Source: Ptiloglossa arizonensis (lineage: Eukaryota; Arthropoda; Insecta; Hymenoptera; Colletidae). From it: a stretch of 64,000 nt of DNA. The position numbers and the translations under genes are program-made. The notes beneath the pieces are model-generated. The model was not told where the DNA came from, did no database searches, and worked only from the letters and a program-made list of their open reading frames with translations. This document shows, piece after piece, positions 1 to 12,304 of this stretch. Location of the stretch: positions 5,026,001 to 5,090,000 of the forward strand of contig NC_135054.1 in assembly GCF_051014685.1 (NCBI RefSeq). The letters run 5' to 3'. The stretch's first letter is position 1. The number at the start of each line of letters is the position of its first letter.

Positions 1-788
1 TTAAGAAAATGCACGAAACGAACCGATCTGTTTTATCTTCCAATTAAGCAAACTTCAACTGCGCGCGCGTTGTGTCGCAGCAAGAGCACTCGAGACAATT
101 TCATACAATAATCGACACGCATAGATTTCGAATACTCTTTACGATTAATAAGCGAGCTAAATTATGCTACCGATAATAGGGAACACACGATAAACAGAAG
201 AGATGACCGACCGTGGAGCGGTTCGAGTCACGTACGTACAGTGCATACACGCATATACGGAGCAATACTAATGGCGCAGCGCGGTGGCTGGAAATGCGCA
301 CGACGCGATGCAGAGGGAACTATAATTCACGTGATTAAAGCTGCACTTTGATCATCTGTTTAGACTGTGTTACCACTATCGCGAACGATGTACTTCACAG
401 AATATTGTTACGCATACGAGCGCGATGAGACTGCGGGAAACACGAATTCGCTCCCGGCTTCTTAATAATGAATGACGCATACGATAATATTATGAAACAA
501 CGAAAATTAAAACGACCAAATCCTCGAACCTTTCCCAGTACCGGGAAAACCGTACTCGAGGTGATGTCAACGCGACGCAAAAATATTGAACGGGCTCGAT
601 GTAAAAATCGGCGTCAAACGCAACATAACTCCGTCTCTGTGAAAATGCATGGTTCCGCGTTTGAATTCAACTTCTGATATTACGACCTGATTTGCAGAAC
701 CGGACCGTTTAATTAACCAGAGAAACGCGGAAATCGAATATTTTCCTATTCCGTATTTCCCCCTCTCCCGATCGTATCGCGACTCTTA
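1..788. other. Non-coding stretch, nothing recognised
   Basis: AT-rich, CG-containing sequence with only short open frames on both strands. The frames at 395-677 overlap on opposite strands and resemble no protein I know. No RNA gene or repeat was recognised. Confidence 0.5.
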
Positions 789-942
789 ATACATACATAC
801 ACATATAGATATATGCATACATATATACATACATACATACATACATACATACATACATACATACATACATCCATACATACATACATCCATACATACATAC
901 ATCCATACATGCATACATGCATACATGCATACATACGTACGT
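789..942. repeat. (CATA)n tetranucleotide microsatellite, about 150 bp
   Basis: Tandem CATA units run through the whole stretch. The left third is irregular (CATATA and GATA variants). The middle is pure CATACATA. The right third carries regularly spaced CATC and then CATG variant units. The three reverse-strand open frames across it, made of repeated Met-Tyr-Val-Cys, are a by-product of the repeat and not genes. Length is likely to vary between individuals by replication slippage. Confidence 0.95.
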
Positions 943-1317
943 CGGTCAAGACTTTGAGAAGTATTTTTTATGAATTTTGAAAAAATTGGAAGAGACGGGC
1001 GAGAGAGAATCGTAGACCCGTAGCGAGAAAAACCGGCTGAAACGAATAAATTCGTCATTTACGAGGAGCACGAGAGACGTCACCTCTTAAAAAAGAATGG
1101 CCATGCTGCACAAAAACCACTAGCCAGTCCCGATCGCTTTTCATTCGCATTCCACGGATGCGTAGAGGACAGGTAAATCTTTAAGCGTTGTTCGTTGACA
1201 TATGTACATATGTATGTATCTCCCGGAATTAACAAGACATTTCGAGGGAACTGAATCATTTTCGTCGCATACGGTACTACCTACTCGAAGAATGCACGAT
1301 CACGAGTACATACTAAA

Positions 1318-1358
1318 TTGTTCGATAAGTTTTGTCGTTCGATAAAACTTATTCAACA
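1318..1358. repeat. Mini inverted repeat of two mariner-like terminal repeats (copy A)
   Basis: The left arm reads TTGTTCGATAAGTTTT and the right arm AAAACTTATTCAACAG. The arms are reverse complements with a few mismatches around a loop of about 10 bp. The left arm matches the terminal sequence at 12842-12864 (CTTATCGAACAACCTAG on this strand) and the general form of mariner inverted repeats, which start AGGTTG and continue to a GATAAG word. It looks like two transposon ends with no interior left between them. Confidence 0.6.
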
Positions 1359-1367
1359 GTATAGTAC

Positions 1368-1400
1368 TAGGTTGCTCGATAAAACGTATCGGACAACCTA
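1368..1400. repeat. Mini inverted repeat of two mariner-like terminal repeats (copy B)
   Basis: The stretch begins TAGGTTGCTCGATA and ends TATCGGACAACCTA, so the two 14-base ends are reverse complements with one mismatch and only 5 bases (AAACG) lie between them. It sits 9 bp after copy A and uses the same terminal sequence. AGGTTG is a typical mariner end. Assignment to a named family needs a repeat-library search. Confidence 0.6.
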
Positions 1401-3247
1401 TTATACTCCACCACTAACCTAACTCTTGTACAAGAAAGAAACAAAGAAAAATTCTATTCTATTCGCAGTTCAATTTTAAACGAAATTTTAAATGTGCATT
1501 TACGCTTTGCGTTGCACTTGATTGTCTGGAACGTTCGAAGAACCTTCTGTAATTATTTTACCATTTCCAAAATCAAAATCATATTTTCGATGCGTACAAT
1601 TTTTAAAATAAAGTTACCGAGTAATGCGCGATGAAAAAGATCGATGGTGTCGTTTCGGTACGACGCGAGACCTCTTTCGCTATCAATTGGGTGCGTTATC
1701 ATTTTCATTAGATATCACTTACTCGTTCTACAGCGTTGAAGCGAAGATTACCTCCGGCAAGCAAACTCAACTTGTACTGTACGAGTTCAAATTCGGTAGC
1801 GCACTTATTGGAAACGACCAGAAAGATAAATATAGCATTCGAGGAATCTGCCACCTCTGAACATGCTGTCCGACGATGTTTTGTGAATTTTCGAGCTGAT
1901 GACTCCATACATACGTATATACCTCTAAAGAAACTATAGCACAGACCGCTCGACGTGTCCCGACAATGAAGTTTTGGAAGCGTCATAGAGTAAATCGATT
2001 CGAAAGATTGCTGCGAAACTTTAGATTAATCGTGCGAGTGTCATTTGTCGCTTAAGTGGTCTTGGAAAGGTTAAAAACATAAACGAATCGATTCCTCGCG
2101 GATTGATCGACAATGATCGAAATTCCAAGCGCACTGTTTTTTACGTTGTGACAATAAACCGTTGGATTTTACTCAGTAAGGAAAAATGAATCTTTCGTGA
2201 TAATTGACGACACAAGGTACATCGCGTTGAAACGTGATTGCACTCGATCGTGATCAACGTATGATGGACAATTAAGGGAGTGAATCATATTTCTGAATCA
2301 TACTTCAAAACTTGATACAGTCCGATCGAAATCTATCGAAAAATAGTCAACTGTAGTCGAGAGACGAGGAGTTTGCCATTTGCGCGATAATACTCGACTT
2401 TATTTTACGCAAATGACGTATTAAATATTTTAGGAGTTTAAATTTGAAACGCTTTTCCATTGTTACTACGTTCTCTCGATGTTTCGCTTACCGAATATTA
2501 TTTATTCAAGCACCTTGATTAGTTCTTGCGGTAAAAGAAATTCTATAAAGGAACAGCTATTAAAAATACCATTCTAGACTTTATGCATTCTCGAGTTGTT
2601 TTTTTTCTTCTTTTTTTTCAATAGGGTAGAAAACTTATTTCTTACCGCGAAGAATGCATCAAAGTCGTTGATGATCATTTTGATTAAGAAAAGTTATTTC
2701 GAAATTGTATAGTTTCGTTTGCAATGTTATTCGATATACATACACGACGAACTTTTTGAACGAACGATAAAAATTATAAGATTGATCGATGGACGAATTA
2801 TACACATTCTCGGGAAATCTCCACGATACGACTATCCGCGAATTAGATATTGATAATTGATCATAGCTTGTCGAGACTTCAATGACTTTTAATGAACAAC
2901 TGTACCATGAAAGAACATTCCTAATAACATACCAGAAAATGTTCAAAATCGATAAATAAAGGAATGTACACAGCGAGGATCGTGTAATAAATCTTCGTGG
3001 ACAGAAGATCGATCTATGGGTACTAGTAGAATTCAAGAAAAGAAAAATGCTTATGAATTCACCATACAGTAGCTCAGATTCAAATCGGTAATTTCATACC
3101 TAGACGGAGATGATCTTCAAGAAGATTTGAAAAAATTCAGATCCGCAGAGTACTCGTAAAAGTCTACAAAATATATCCAGTTAATTAACACAATTCTGCA
3201 TCCTCGTTGAGTAATTTACAATTTTCTGTTTAATAACACGAGGGATT

Positions 3248-3668
3248 GTACAAGGTGTTTCAGAACGAAACCGTCAACATATTCGAAAGGTCATTCCAAA
3301 CAAGAAGTGTTCTATATGTACATCATGGATCGATTCATCTTCGTTTTTGAGATACGAATGGTGAAGGGATACGAACCACGAATAATCGAATAGATTCGAG
3401 CTACTTAACTTTAAATGATAATTATTTATTCGAGATATTTGTGTGAAATTGTTTTTACACCGACTTACTCCAATTGTTCAAACTGAATCAACATTTCACT
3501 TTCATCGATACAAAACACGAATACCATAGAAACGAACAGCTCGTTTCAATGGGTACAGAACGAATCCCCTAAATGAACAATACATGGTGTATACAACACT
3601 TTTTGTTCAGAATGACTTCCCGAATATGTTGATAAAATTTGTCTGTTTCATTCTAGAACATTCTGTAC
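3248..3668. mobile_element. Fold-back, MITE-like element with ends of about 85 bp
   Basis: The left arm (3248-3335) begins GTACAAGGTGTTTCAGAACG. The right arm (3580-3668), read on the minus strand, begins GTACAGAATGTTCTAGAATG. Both arms then share TCAACATATTCG, a variant of GGTCATTC and AAGTGTT in the same order, so they form an imperfect inverted repeat with small indels. The 240 bp interior has no coding potential. GGTGTTTCA ends followed by GGTCATTC words are reminiscent of dispersed insect repeats. A related single end may be present near 46740-46905. The element is old, and no clear target-site duplication was seen. Confidence 0.6.
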
Positions 3669-4699
3669 GTAAGACGCCAGTTTTATTAAAAGTTTCATTA
3701 TTTATTAAAAGAAAGATCGGTTCTGATTCTGTGAAATTTTGCCTTATAAATTATCGTTTGCGTTATAGTTTTCGCGTAGTAACGTTTCAATAGAATCTTT
3801 CCATCGCCATTTAAAGATTGGTGATTTTCACTCGAACACAACATTGAACGAAAGAAAGTAAGTGTAGCGTTATTGAAACAAAAAATCGTTAATTATTTTG
3901 AAACGGTTGATTTCCCGAGTCATTTGAATTTTATGGCCGTCTCTTGTCCATTTATGCGAATACTACACATCCGCTGAGTTCTTCAACTTTTTTTTAGTTC
4001 ACTCTGCACGTATCTGAAACGATCGCGGCACACTATGAAATAGCATTTAAAAAATAGTCATCAAGGTCGTACCTGCAACACAGCGACGGCCATATATGTA
4101 AGTACTTATTTGTTAGTTACGCCTCGTGCACTGAAGCTTCATAAATTTATTTTTATACAATAATTACGAAAAATCACTTTTGCAAACTTACTAGCGTTTA
4201 GGCGTTATTGGTATGTTTCACTCGCAATGTGAAAGCACGGTTACGTTAACAATTTTATTCAATTTAAAATTACAATACTGTGCAAATATTTGTAGTAATA
4301 CCACGACGATAAGATAATAAGTGATTCGATTTAATTGAATATACCGTATAGATTGATAATTAACCGTAATAGATAAACCACCTACGATTACAAACTCTTT
4401 GGTAATCTTTCCGACTTGACCCGATCACCTGACTGTTAAATAACAGTTCTTTAAAACGTGAATATTTTTATCAATTTCCATATTTCTATTCAAGTTGTTC
4501 AACCATCGTATCGAATGAAACTTTAGCTTTAATCCCCGTAACAGTTTCTTATTTGTTCATTATTTCAACATAACTAGTATTTAGAAGCACGAAAGTGTTT
4601 TCTTTGTTCCTTAAGAATGGTTTGGTTCGTAAATAACGTAACCTCCTAAAATATTCCCAACTTTATTTGAAATTTAGTATCCGCAAACTAATTGTTGTT

Positions 4700-4721
4700 T
4701 ACCAACAACTTATTGTTGGTA
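4700..4721. repeat. Perfect 9-bp hairpin
   Basis: TACCAACAA, a 4-base loop CTTA, then TTGTTGGTA. The stem is perfect. It is too short to call a microRNA precursor and could be chance or an insertion scar. Confidence 0.5.
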
Positions 4722-4991
4722 ATACATACAAGTACATTGCCAAGTTTAACGAAAAGATGGAATGCTCGATCGAATAGTTTAATATTCTCACGGACATACT
4801 GTGCACATACAATTTTTCTCTATCTAGTACCATTTTATAGTCTAACGATGTATGGAGAGCAGAACTAATAAAAAATTATTTCGAAGCTAATTATTTACTT
4901 CGGACATCGATAAATTTACATATATCCGTCACTGTTTAAGCCTCCGGTTCAAAATCTTACGCCTTTGTTACTTTATGTTGGACATTGCCAC

Positions 4992-5041
4992 ACTTTGTTA
5001 GGAAAATATAATTAATCGAACGTTATTAATCCTAACAAAGT
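4992..5041. repeat. Perfect 12-bp inverted repeat around a 26-bp loop
   Basis: ACTTTGTTAGGA at 4992-5003 is the exact reverse complement of TCCTAACAAAGT at 5030-5041. The AT-rich loop contains a second, weaker ATTAAT pairing. This could be a very small transposon remnant or a stem-loop. No function is visible. Confidence 0.6.
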
Positions 5042-5477
5042 ACGTAATAATGTATACGTTTTAAACGGTTCTTGCGATTCGTTGAAACGTTCAATACGTT
5101 CAATAGTATCGTAATAAGCTTCTTATAGGTTAATCGTATCTTAAATACTTTTCGACTTTCGAATACGTAACTCTGTTTGAGGCTTTCCAGTACTTACGAA
5201 CCGTGTAAGTGCTTTAGGTAAGATATGTCGACATTTTATCGCAGCGATCTTTATTCGTGTGTCGAATAACAATCATAATACGTCTTTGTTGCACCGGAAT
5301 TGTAGGCGAAAAGAAATTAAGAATCGAATAAAAAGAAAAGTTTAGCTATGCGCTACTAGCAACTAAACTAACCTAATTTTGAGACGATGGTACCCCAAAG
5401 TGTACGTTTTGAAGTTCTTTTCTATTTATGGTATCAGTGTTCACATTACGTATCGTTGATTTTCAATTGCGGATCTT

Positions 5478-5681
5478 TTAACGCGTTGACTGTCGAGTCG
5501 ATTTCGTACAATTTTCCTTTCACGCTCTAAGTTTTCTCGTAATGTTTAATTTAGTAGGTATGTACTTTTACATTGACCCAATTTGACCGATAGTTTCTAC
5601 AGAGACCATACTTTCAAGTACAAGTTGAATTTTTACCTAGACGTCAGTCATAAATGCACGACGTGGCAGTTAACGTATTAA
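5478..5681. mobile_element. 204-bp TTAA-bounded MITE, piggyBac-like
   Basis: Both ends are TTAA, the target site duplicated by piggyBac-type transposases. The left end reads TTAACGCGTTGACTGTCG. The right end, read on the minus strand, is TTAATACGTTAACTGCCA. The two agree over most of the first 16 positions after TTAA. The 204 bp length and lack of coding sequence fit a non-autonomous element moved by a transposase encoded elsewhere. Divergence between the ends shows it is not recent. A 15-base match to its left end (TTGACTGTCGAGTCG) recurs near 58818 without the TTAA. Confidence 0.65.
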
Positions 5682-8600
5682 TGGGTCAACCGAACGATCG
5701 AGAAAAATTACTAGTGTATCATTGATTAAATCTATAAATACTGTGTATTCGATAATCGTGTACAGCGCAACGACAATTTTGTAAAATTGATACATCTATT
5801 ATTGACAGGTAAACTAATTTTAATACGAATCGCTGCACAAGTATATTTTTGTACAGAGATCAAATGTTACGATACGTTAGAAGAATGAAAAATATGGTTC
5901 TGTGGTTTTCAAAATTTTTGGTAACTCCAAAGAATTTCAACGCATTCTCCCGAGGGGTTTAATTTAAGGGGATACTTATTCGTTCTTTTCTCAGACTGAC
6001 CATAGACAATAATTATCACATTTTCATATTGAAAATTGCAATATTTAAAAAGTTATAGGCTGAAGCATAAAGCGCGTTTATATTTGCGCTGCTCCATGAT
6101 CGCCGTGCGAACACCCATTTTATTGGTCGAAATCCACAAAGTTGTCTTTATAGTAGGTGCTGTATATTTACAATTTTAATGTTCGTTATGAAAAGATGTT
6201 TATAGAACGCGCGTATAAAATTTCGAACGAATTTACCAACTACTGTTTGCGATATCAAGAACGCAATTCTCTAAAGCATAGATTCGAGAAAAACGCGTTT
6301 GAAGTTGATTGTGCGTTTTCCACAATAACGCTTATAAAACCTTGTTACTCGATCCAATGATCGGTACAGGAGCCACGTAAGGATCCTTGATTTAGGGCCA
6401 GGAACGCGCAAATACAAAAAAGAAAGTAATTAACTCGAGAAATTTCTGTACGATACTTAACACGCATATATTAGACATTGTATATTTATAGAATACGAAA
6501 AAAGAAAATATATACAAAACAATCGATTTTTCGAGCCGAATAAAGCGAACGACCATTTGAGAAGGTCGGGCGTAAAGTATACGTACTAGAAAAGAGCATT
6601 CGTTGTATAGTTTCACGAATGGATAGATATAGAAATAAACGCGTTCGCGCAGAGAATGTTAAATTATGCTCGCGAAATGATCTATTTAAAACGTCACGTA
6701 CGCACAAGTGTTAGTTCCGAATGGATCGGTTACATAGTTGGCGACATTCGTGGCATTAACGAATTTCAATGTTAGTAATAGGCGTTGTTCGACGGCCTTC
6801 GGTATCGTGAATTTGAATTTCTGTGGAAAAATGACTACGCTGCGACGAGTCTCCGGCGCCGTTCACCGAGGGAAGAGTTCCTACGTTGTAATTAAAACGT
6901 CTTCGTTCGACGATTGCAAGTTCGAAACGCATGTTACCGGTTACGTAACGTCACACTTGTCCATTATCTACGAAAGTCGCGAGTCGAGTACGCCACGGCA
7001 GATCTCAAAGTTTCCATTATAATTTATTAAAAAGCCGTAAATCATTCGAGCCGAGTACACGTACATACATACGTATGTATATACACGTATACATAGGTAT
7101 ATACATTCCGTAGATACGTACACACATACGTACGTTGACGGCCCGCCGCGCCGCGCCGCGCCCCGACGTAATTACGATAGAAAGGAAAGGTCAAAGCGAA
7201 TGTAATCGTAATCGTTCGTTATCAACGTCACGTAGCAGCGTGCAACGATGAACGATTCAGCTCGAAGGCGATATAAAGCGGCGATTCGCGCGATGTCATT
7301 TGCCGCGCAGTTGCGACGCCGTATAAGTAATGCGGATAATTTGAATTTTTAAGTCTCATCGGGACGCGAGGAACGTGTACGAACACACGGATCGCCTTAC
7401 GAGGATGCGACACAACGATAACGCGTGAGCGCGCGCGCGTGCCGCGAAAGATCTAAATCGGCGATTAAAACGTGTCGATCATCGACGACGAGTCGAATAC
7501 ATACGTACAGGCATATTCCGAGGCTACGTGGCGCGTAAATCGTCCCACCGCGTTACGAACGCGCGAATTAATCGAGCTTTTATCGAACGAAGAATCCAAA
7601 ATGTCGCATCACATTCGACGAAGCTATCTGGCTCTCGAAGAGGCGCAAATATTGCGTCCCCGCGACGTCGAGAACAATTATCGTCGACGTCGGGACGTGG
7701 CGTTTCATCATTGGACGCACCGACGCTAAATATTTAGCGATTCTACCGAAAAGATTTCACTTTGGTCGCAAACTCCGCGAGAGAGCGGAAAATAGAGGAA
7801 AAAATCGGTGAATTTAGCCACGTTTACTCGGCGAGTTCTATACTAAAAGTAGAATGCCTCGAGAACCTTGGATCTAAAAAATTCCAAGACTCCGCGGCGA
7901 CGTTATTAAAATACCTCGTTTTTAGAACGGACGTAATATACATAAATGCATTTAAATTTAATCGGCGAAGGCCGTGAGCAAATATCTAAAAAAGGCTCGA
8001 TAAATTCGTGAATACGCGCGAGAGTTTCGTGCAGACCTCTTTTTTACGGAGAAGAAGAACCGACCAACTACGCAAAAGAGTTCTCGAAATTCTGCAGACA
8101 TACCGCATGAAGGTATGCGACCGTGCAATCGGGGATATGTTAAAAAAGCCCGGCCGATTTTGTATTCGGTGCTGTAAACGTGTCGCTGTTTTTATTCGGA
8201 ACTGCGTACCACTTCTTCGAATCGCGGTATAGTGTCGAACGAGTCTCTCTTTTGCCATTGCAACGGAAAGATCAAAATGTCTGCTAATGTTGCTCTTCAA
8301 CGACTCTCTGTAATTTTTTACCTTCGAACGCTACTCAAACGGAAGATTCGCCGACGAGAACCCAAAGAATCGCGCGTCTCGTCGTTTCGTTCTACCGAAA
8401 GTTTACGTACGCGCGTACGCGTGTACATCCGTACGTATGCACGTATCCAACCGCTCCAAGATCGTCGTCGGATTTTTCGAAATATTTAAAATAATTTCTT
8501 ACGCGGTCGAAAAATACTTGGCAATTCTCTGCGCACGATTGCACGATTCCTCGAACTATTTTCAGCGTCTGCGATTCGATTTTTATGGAGCAATAATCCA

Positions 8601-10419
8601 ACTACCAGCGGGAGCACCGTCTAGCCGCGGCGTGAATCGAGACAGACGGTTTTTGCGCGTTAACCTTTCGCTCCAGACAGAGTATCAACAAAACGGAGAA
8701 CCACTGACAGACTAATCGTCCGAACCGGTGACGTCACCCTCCTGTATTGCACCGGCGAGCGTATCGTTGCACCCATGGCGAGTCCCGCGCACGCGTACTC
8801 GGCGAACAGCGAACGCGCCCGAATTCTGTCATGGCGCGTTCACACCAGTCGATCGACGCGCTAGCCGCGAATAATTCTCGCAACGATGGATAAAATAGCG
8901 AATCGACGACGATGTAGCGACGCGAAACAAAAAATTCTCTGCCAAAAATTTTCATCGTACGAACGGCAATCAGCTAAATGGTACTTTTATTACCATTTAT
9001 TATCGCTCTTGGTTACGGTCACTTTCGTCGAAAGATACAAACGCGTACGTATTTACACAGTACGTATACGTGTATTCTCTGTAGTTTCGTATATTTCGTA
9101 CTTTCGGTAAACGAATCTACTTCGAATTAACACTTGTCCGCGAACTTTAGTCGTTTTGTCGCGACAAGTTACGATCAAGTAATTCGTAGACGGGCTATCG
9201 AAATATGTTCGTAGCAACGTGTACGTGTATCGAATGAAAACTTTTCTGCAAATTGTGACCGCGTGACGATGTTGGAACAAATGTCGATACTATGCGAACG
9301 CGCGATTGCTATTTGCCAAATGTTCCATTAGAATTTGCTCGTGCGAGGTTCGGTACGTTTAAACGAATGTTCGCCGAAAAAAGATGACTGAGACAAGGCC
9401 GAAGAAAATGTCAATTTTACGTACCTACGAGTGCTGTTCATCGATCGTTCTAATAGAATTTTAGTAGAAGAAAGTAGATTTAAACGAAGCAATAATGATC
9501 GCACGGATTAATTCGTGTATATGCTACGTATGCTGTGTACGCTATGTGTATGTATAATTAATAAGTTGAATACATTTTTATAGTTTATTATTTTGCATAC
9601 CCGTGAGATCAAGTGCAAATCTCTTCTTTACTTTTTACCAGAATTACGGTAGAAAAATAAAAGAAGAATACAAAATATACATAATTCTTTGTCGTAGTTT
9701 ATCGAATCTTGGACATTTTATAATGCTCGTAACGAGAACCTTATATATCGGGTCGCCCGATACGTCGTTGATAACGTATCAAAAATTATAACCATATTTG
9801 GAGAGTTGCTACAAGACGGATCGAAAAAACGTATTAGATACACGGAACGCATTACATAGGAGAATGTCGAAGCAACGGTAATAAAAGGAATCGTGAACCG
9901 ACCGTAAGGACCGTTGTGTAATTTTTTATTAATATCGCCTTACGATACAAAAATTTACCAATTTCTTTCTCGTCGATAATCACGTGCGTACATATGTACC
10001 TAAATACCTAGGTTCGAAGGTTTCGAGTGTCGGGCAATCTAACGCGAATTACTCGGAAAATGTTACTCGTCGTCGAATGTGACCAAGTACACCGTATTTA
10101 ACGTTACGAAAAGGTCCTTGAAACACGTTTCTCGGCAAATTTGCATCGCCTTTGATAAAAAATTATCGTACCTACCGGGAACCGATTCGCCTCGACGTAG
10201 AATTCGAAAAGGATCGAGCGTCGAGGCACGATTCGAAAATCCGACCCACTCGAAATCTCGAATTGCGTCCAATCGTCGATTATCTCGAGCGATGACTATC
10301 GTCCAACGCTAAGAGATACCGAGACGGTATCTTCGAAATCAATGGCGCCGGCTACGAATAAAGGATTCGCAACTCCGATCGAAATTTTTCTATCGGGTCG
10401 TTAATCCGCGATACAACTC
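5682..10419. other. Non-coding stretch, CG-rich in 7.1-8.9 kb
   Basis: Many open frames of 60-104 codons crowd 6.1-9.3 kb on both strands, overlapping each other. This is what CG-rich, stop-poor sequence produces by chance. None shows a domain or signal peptide I recognise. The 5.9-6.2 kb part has a different, less CG-rich texture and may be an old dispersed repeat. Confidence 0.4.
7144..7163. repeat. (CCGCG)n short tandem repeat
   Basis: About four CCGCG units in a row, the most GC-dense spot in the first 10 kb. It sits just after a run of ACGTATAC-type words. Confidence 0.7.
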
Positions 10420-10700
10420 GGCGCGGGAGCTTAAATCACCGGCGTGGTCTCGGTACGGATAGACCGGGGAAAAATACAACCAACGGGCCCGTAATGTCAC
10501 CCTTTATTCCACCAAGTGTCAATTTCGCTACGCGGGCCAATTCGTTGGTTACGCGCGATACCAGGGTACGTGAGTGTGCGTGCAAATAACAGGCCGCGGA
10601 CCAAAGATATTTGGCACCGACTCGCCAAAAATACGCGCGACGGTGTCCGCGAGCGCGAGGGCGAGAGCGAGAGCGAGCACGCTCGCTGACAATGCGTGGC
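10420..10700. other. CG-rich block
   Basis: Local GC content is well above the neighbourhood and CG dinucleotides are dense. It ends in a purine-rich GAGCGA repeat. Open frames exist on both strands (10436-10717 minus, 10611-10868 plus) but overlap and resemble nothing. It could be a promoter or untranslated-exon region; that is inference only. Confidence 0.3.
10651..10679. repeat. GAGCGA-type short tandem repeat
   Basis: Degenerate GAGCGA and GAGGGC units over about 30 bp at the right end of a CG-rich block. Confidence 0.7.
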
Positions 10701-12304
10701 GCAGATACCGAGTTCACTATCTACGATTTAGAGGCCACTATAATTAGGAGAGGAGGCTGTGCACGGTTAGAGTCGAGCTTCGTTTCGTTGCTCGTGGTAC
10801 GTAATGCGTCGATGAGCGAAAAACGGGGTAATTTGCGCCGCGACACGGAGGAACACGGTGTTCTCTGATCGCTGGTTCACGCGAATCGGTCGAATCGCTG
10901 TTTACCTTGATCCAGACACCGTGGGTTCGTTAACTCTATCGTCGAAGCTAGTTCGACACGGATATGAGTCACCGTTCGAATACCACGAGTTACCGTATTA
11001 CGTAATCCAACGGTCAATTTCGATGTGCGTTTAATGGCGCGAGAAGATCACTCAGCGCGCGTATTATCCTTTCGAACGACAAGAGTCCATACGCGCGATT
11101 CGCTCGGCATTTCCGAACCCGGTGATTCTAAAATAAACCGAACGGGCTGCTCGTGCGTTTTAAATTCAATTTATAGCGGCCGTGACCCTTTCGAAACGCG
11201 AGCGACTGGTTCTCTATTTTGGTTAAACCGAGACCATTCCGATAGATCGAGACGAGTTTTTATTCGCGACAGTATCCACCGAAGATGCAGGTAGATCGGC
11301 ATCGGCTGCGTTCGTTCGTGGGCGAATGCAAAATTCTGGACGGTTCGACACCGCTTTCATTTTCGACCGTGTCGGAGAGAAACCAGACATTTTAGACAAT
11401 TGTTCGTTAACGAGGAATTGGTCCTGAATCGTTAATCGGTCCTAGACGATTTTTTGAAAACTTTCCACGTGTACGGTTTTCGTGTTCACCGAGGTTCGCG
11501 AAGCAAGGAATGAAAACAGCCCCCAACGTTCGAGGTGAAAAACATATTCGGCTCGATATCTCGGAAAAAAGAAAAGAATCGTTTACGTAGTTAAATTCTC
11601 GCGTTCACGCGCACGATTTTGCAATTAAAAGCTTTCGTCGAAACTGATTTTCGAGATGTTGCATCAAATATATTTTTGCATCTCCAACTTTGACGATTGG
11701 TTTCACCCCTTTGATACCGATCTCGTGGAATATTTCTCACTGTTCCGCAAAATCTGCCAAATTTCGTCCAAATCGGCAATTCAAAGTTCGGGACGATCCC
11801 TCGTAAGATTGTAACGTTCAATCCGAACGATACACGTACATATACCGCGCAATAACCGACGATAACATTTTATCGCACGTGGCTCCATTTTTAAGAAAAT
11901 TGGCTTTGAATTTTCAAAATTCGGTTTAACGAACACGACTACACGTAATTTCTAATCAAAAATACTACTTTCTTGTTATCAACGCTATTAGATGTACCAA
12001 AGTCGAATTTCCCGAAGATGCATAAATAAATTTTTCACCACAAGAACTACAATGCAACATCTCTCAACGAGTTGCTTCTGCTCTCGCTTTTTGTCCCACA
12101 ATACTCGAACGAAAAACCAGAACGATCCGATTTACCCCAAATGACGTAATTCAATTAGCTCATATGCAATGCATATAAGAATTTCAAAGCGAGTCAATTA
12201 CGTAAACGTAATGTGCGATGTAATAATTCCATAACTAATAACTGATAATGACAAACACATTTGAATTTTCGAGCTTATTTTGAACATTTACAACAAACTT
12301 CGCC
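10701..12304. other. Non-coding stretch
   Basis: No supportable gene. The text around 11740-11800 (CAAATTTCGTCCAAATCGGC) resembles words often found in decayed insect retrotransposon-derived repeats, but it is too short to assign. Confidence 0.35.

Larger units (their letters stand above)
943..3247. other. Non-coding stretch apart from two mini hairpins
   Basis: Open frames of 60-125 codons occur on both strands (for example 1624-1986 and 2659-3036). They overlap one another and show no recognisable domains. Apart from the mariner-type hairpins at 1318-1400, I see no structured element. Confidence 0.45.
3669..5477. other. AT-rich non-coding stretch with small hairpins
   Basis: No open frame worth reporting. 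Two short perfect hairpins are listed separately. The rest is AT-rich with no recognised element. Confidence 0.5.

Noticed and set aside
709..1058. Three overlapping reverse-strand frames rich in Met-Tyr-Val-Cys
   Set aside because: They are direct translations of the CATA microsatellite in its three frames.
4700..4721. MicroRNA precursor
   Set aside because: A 9-bp stem is far too short, and no mature sequence of a known insect microRNA was recognised here or elsewhere in the window.
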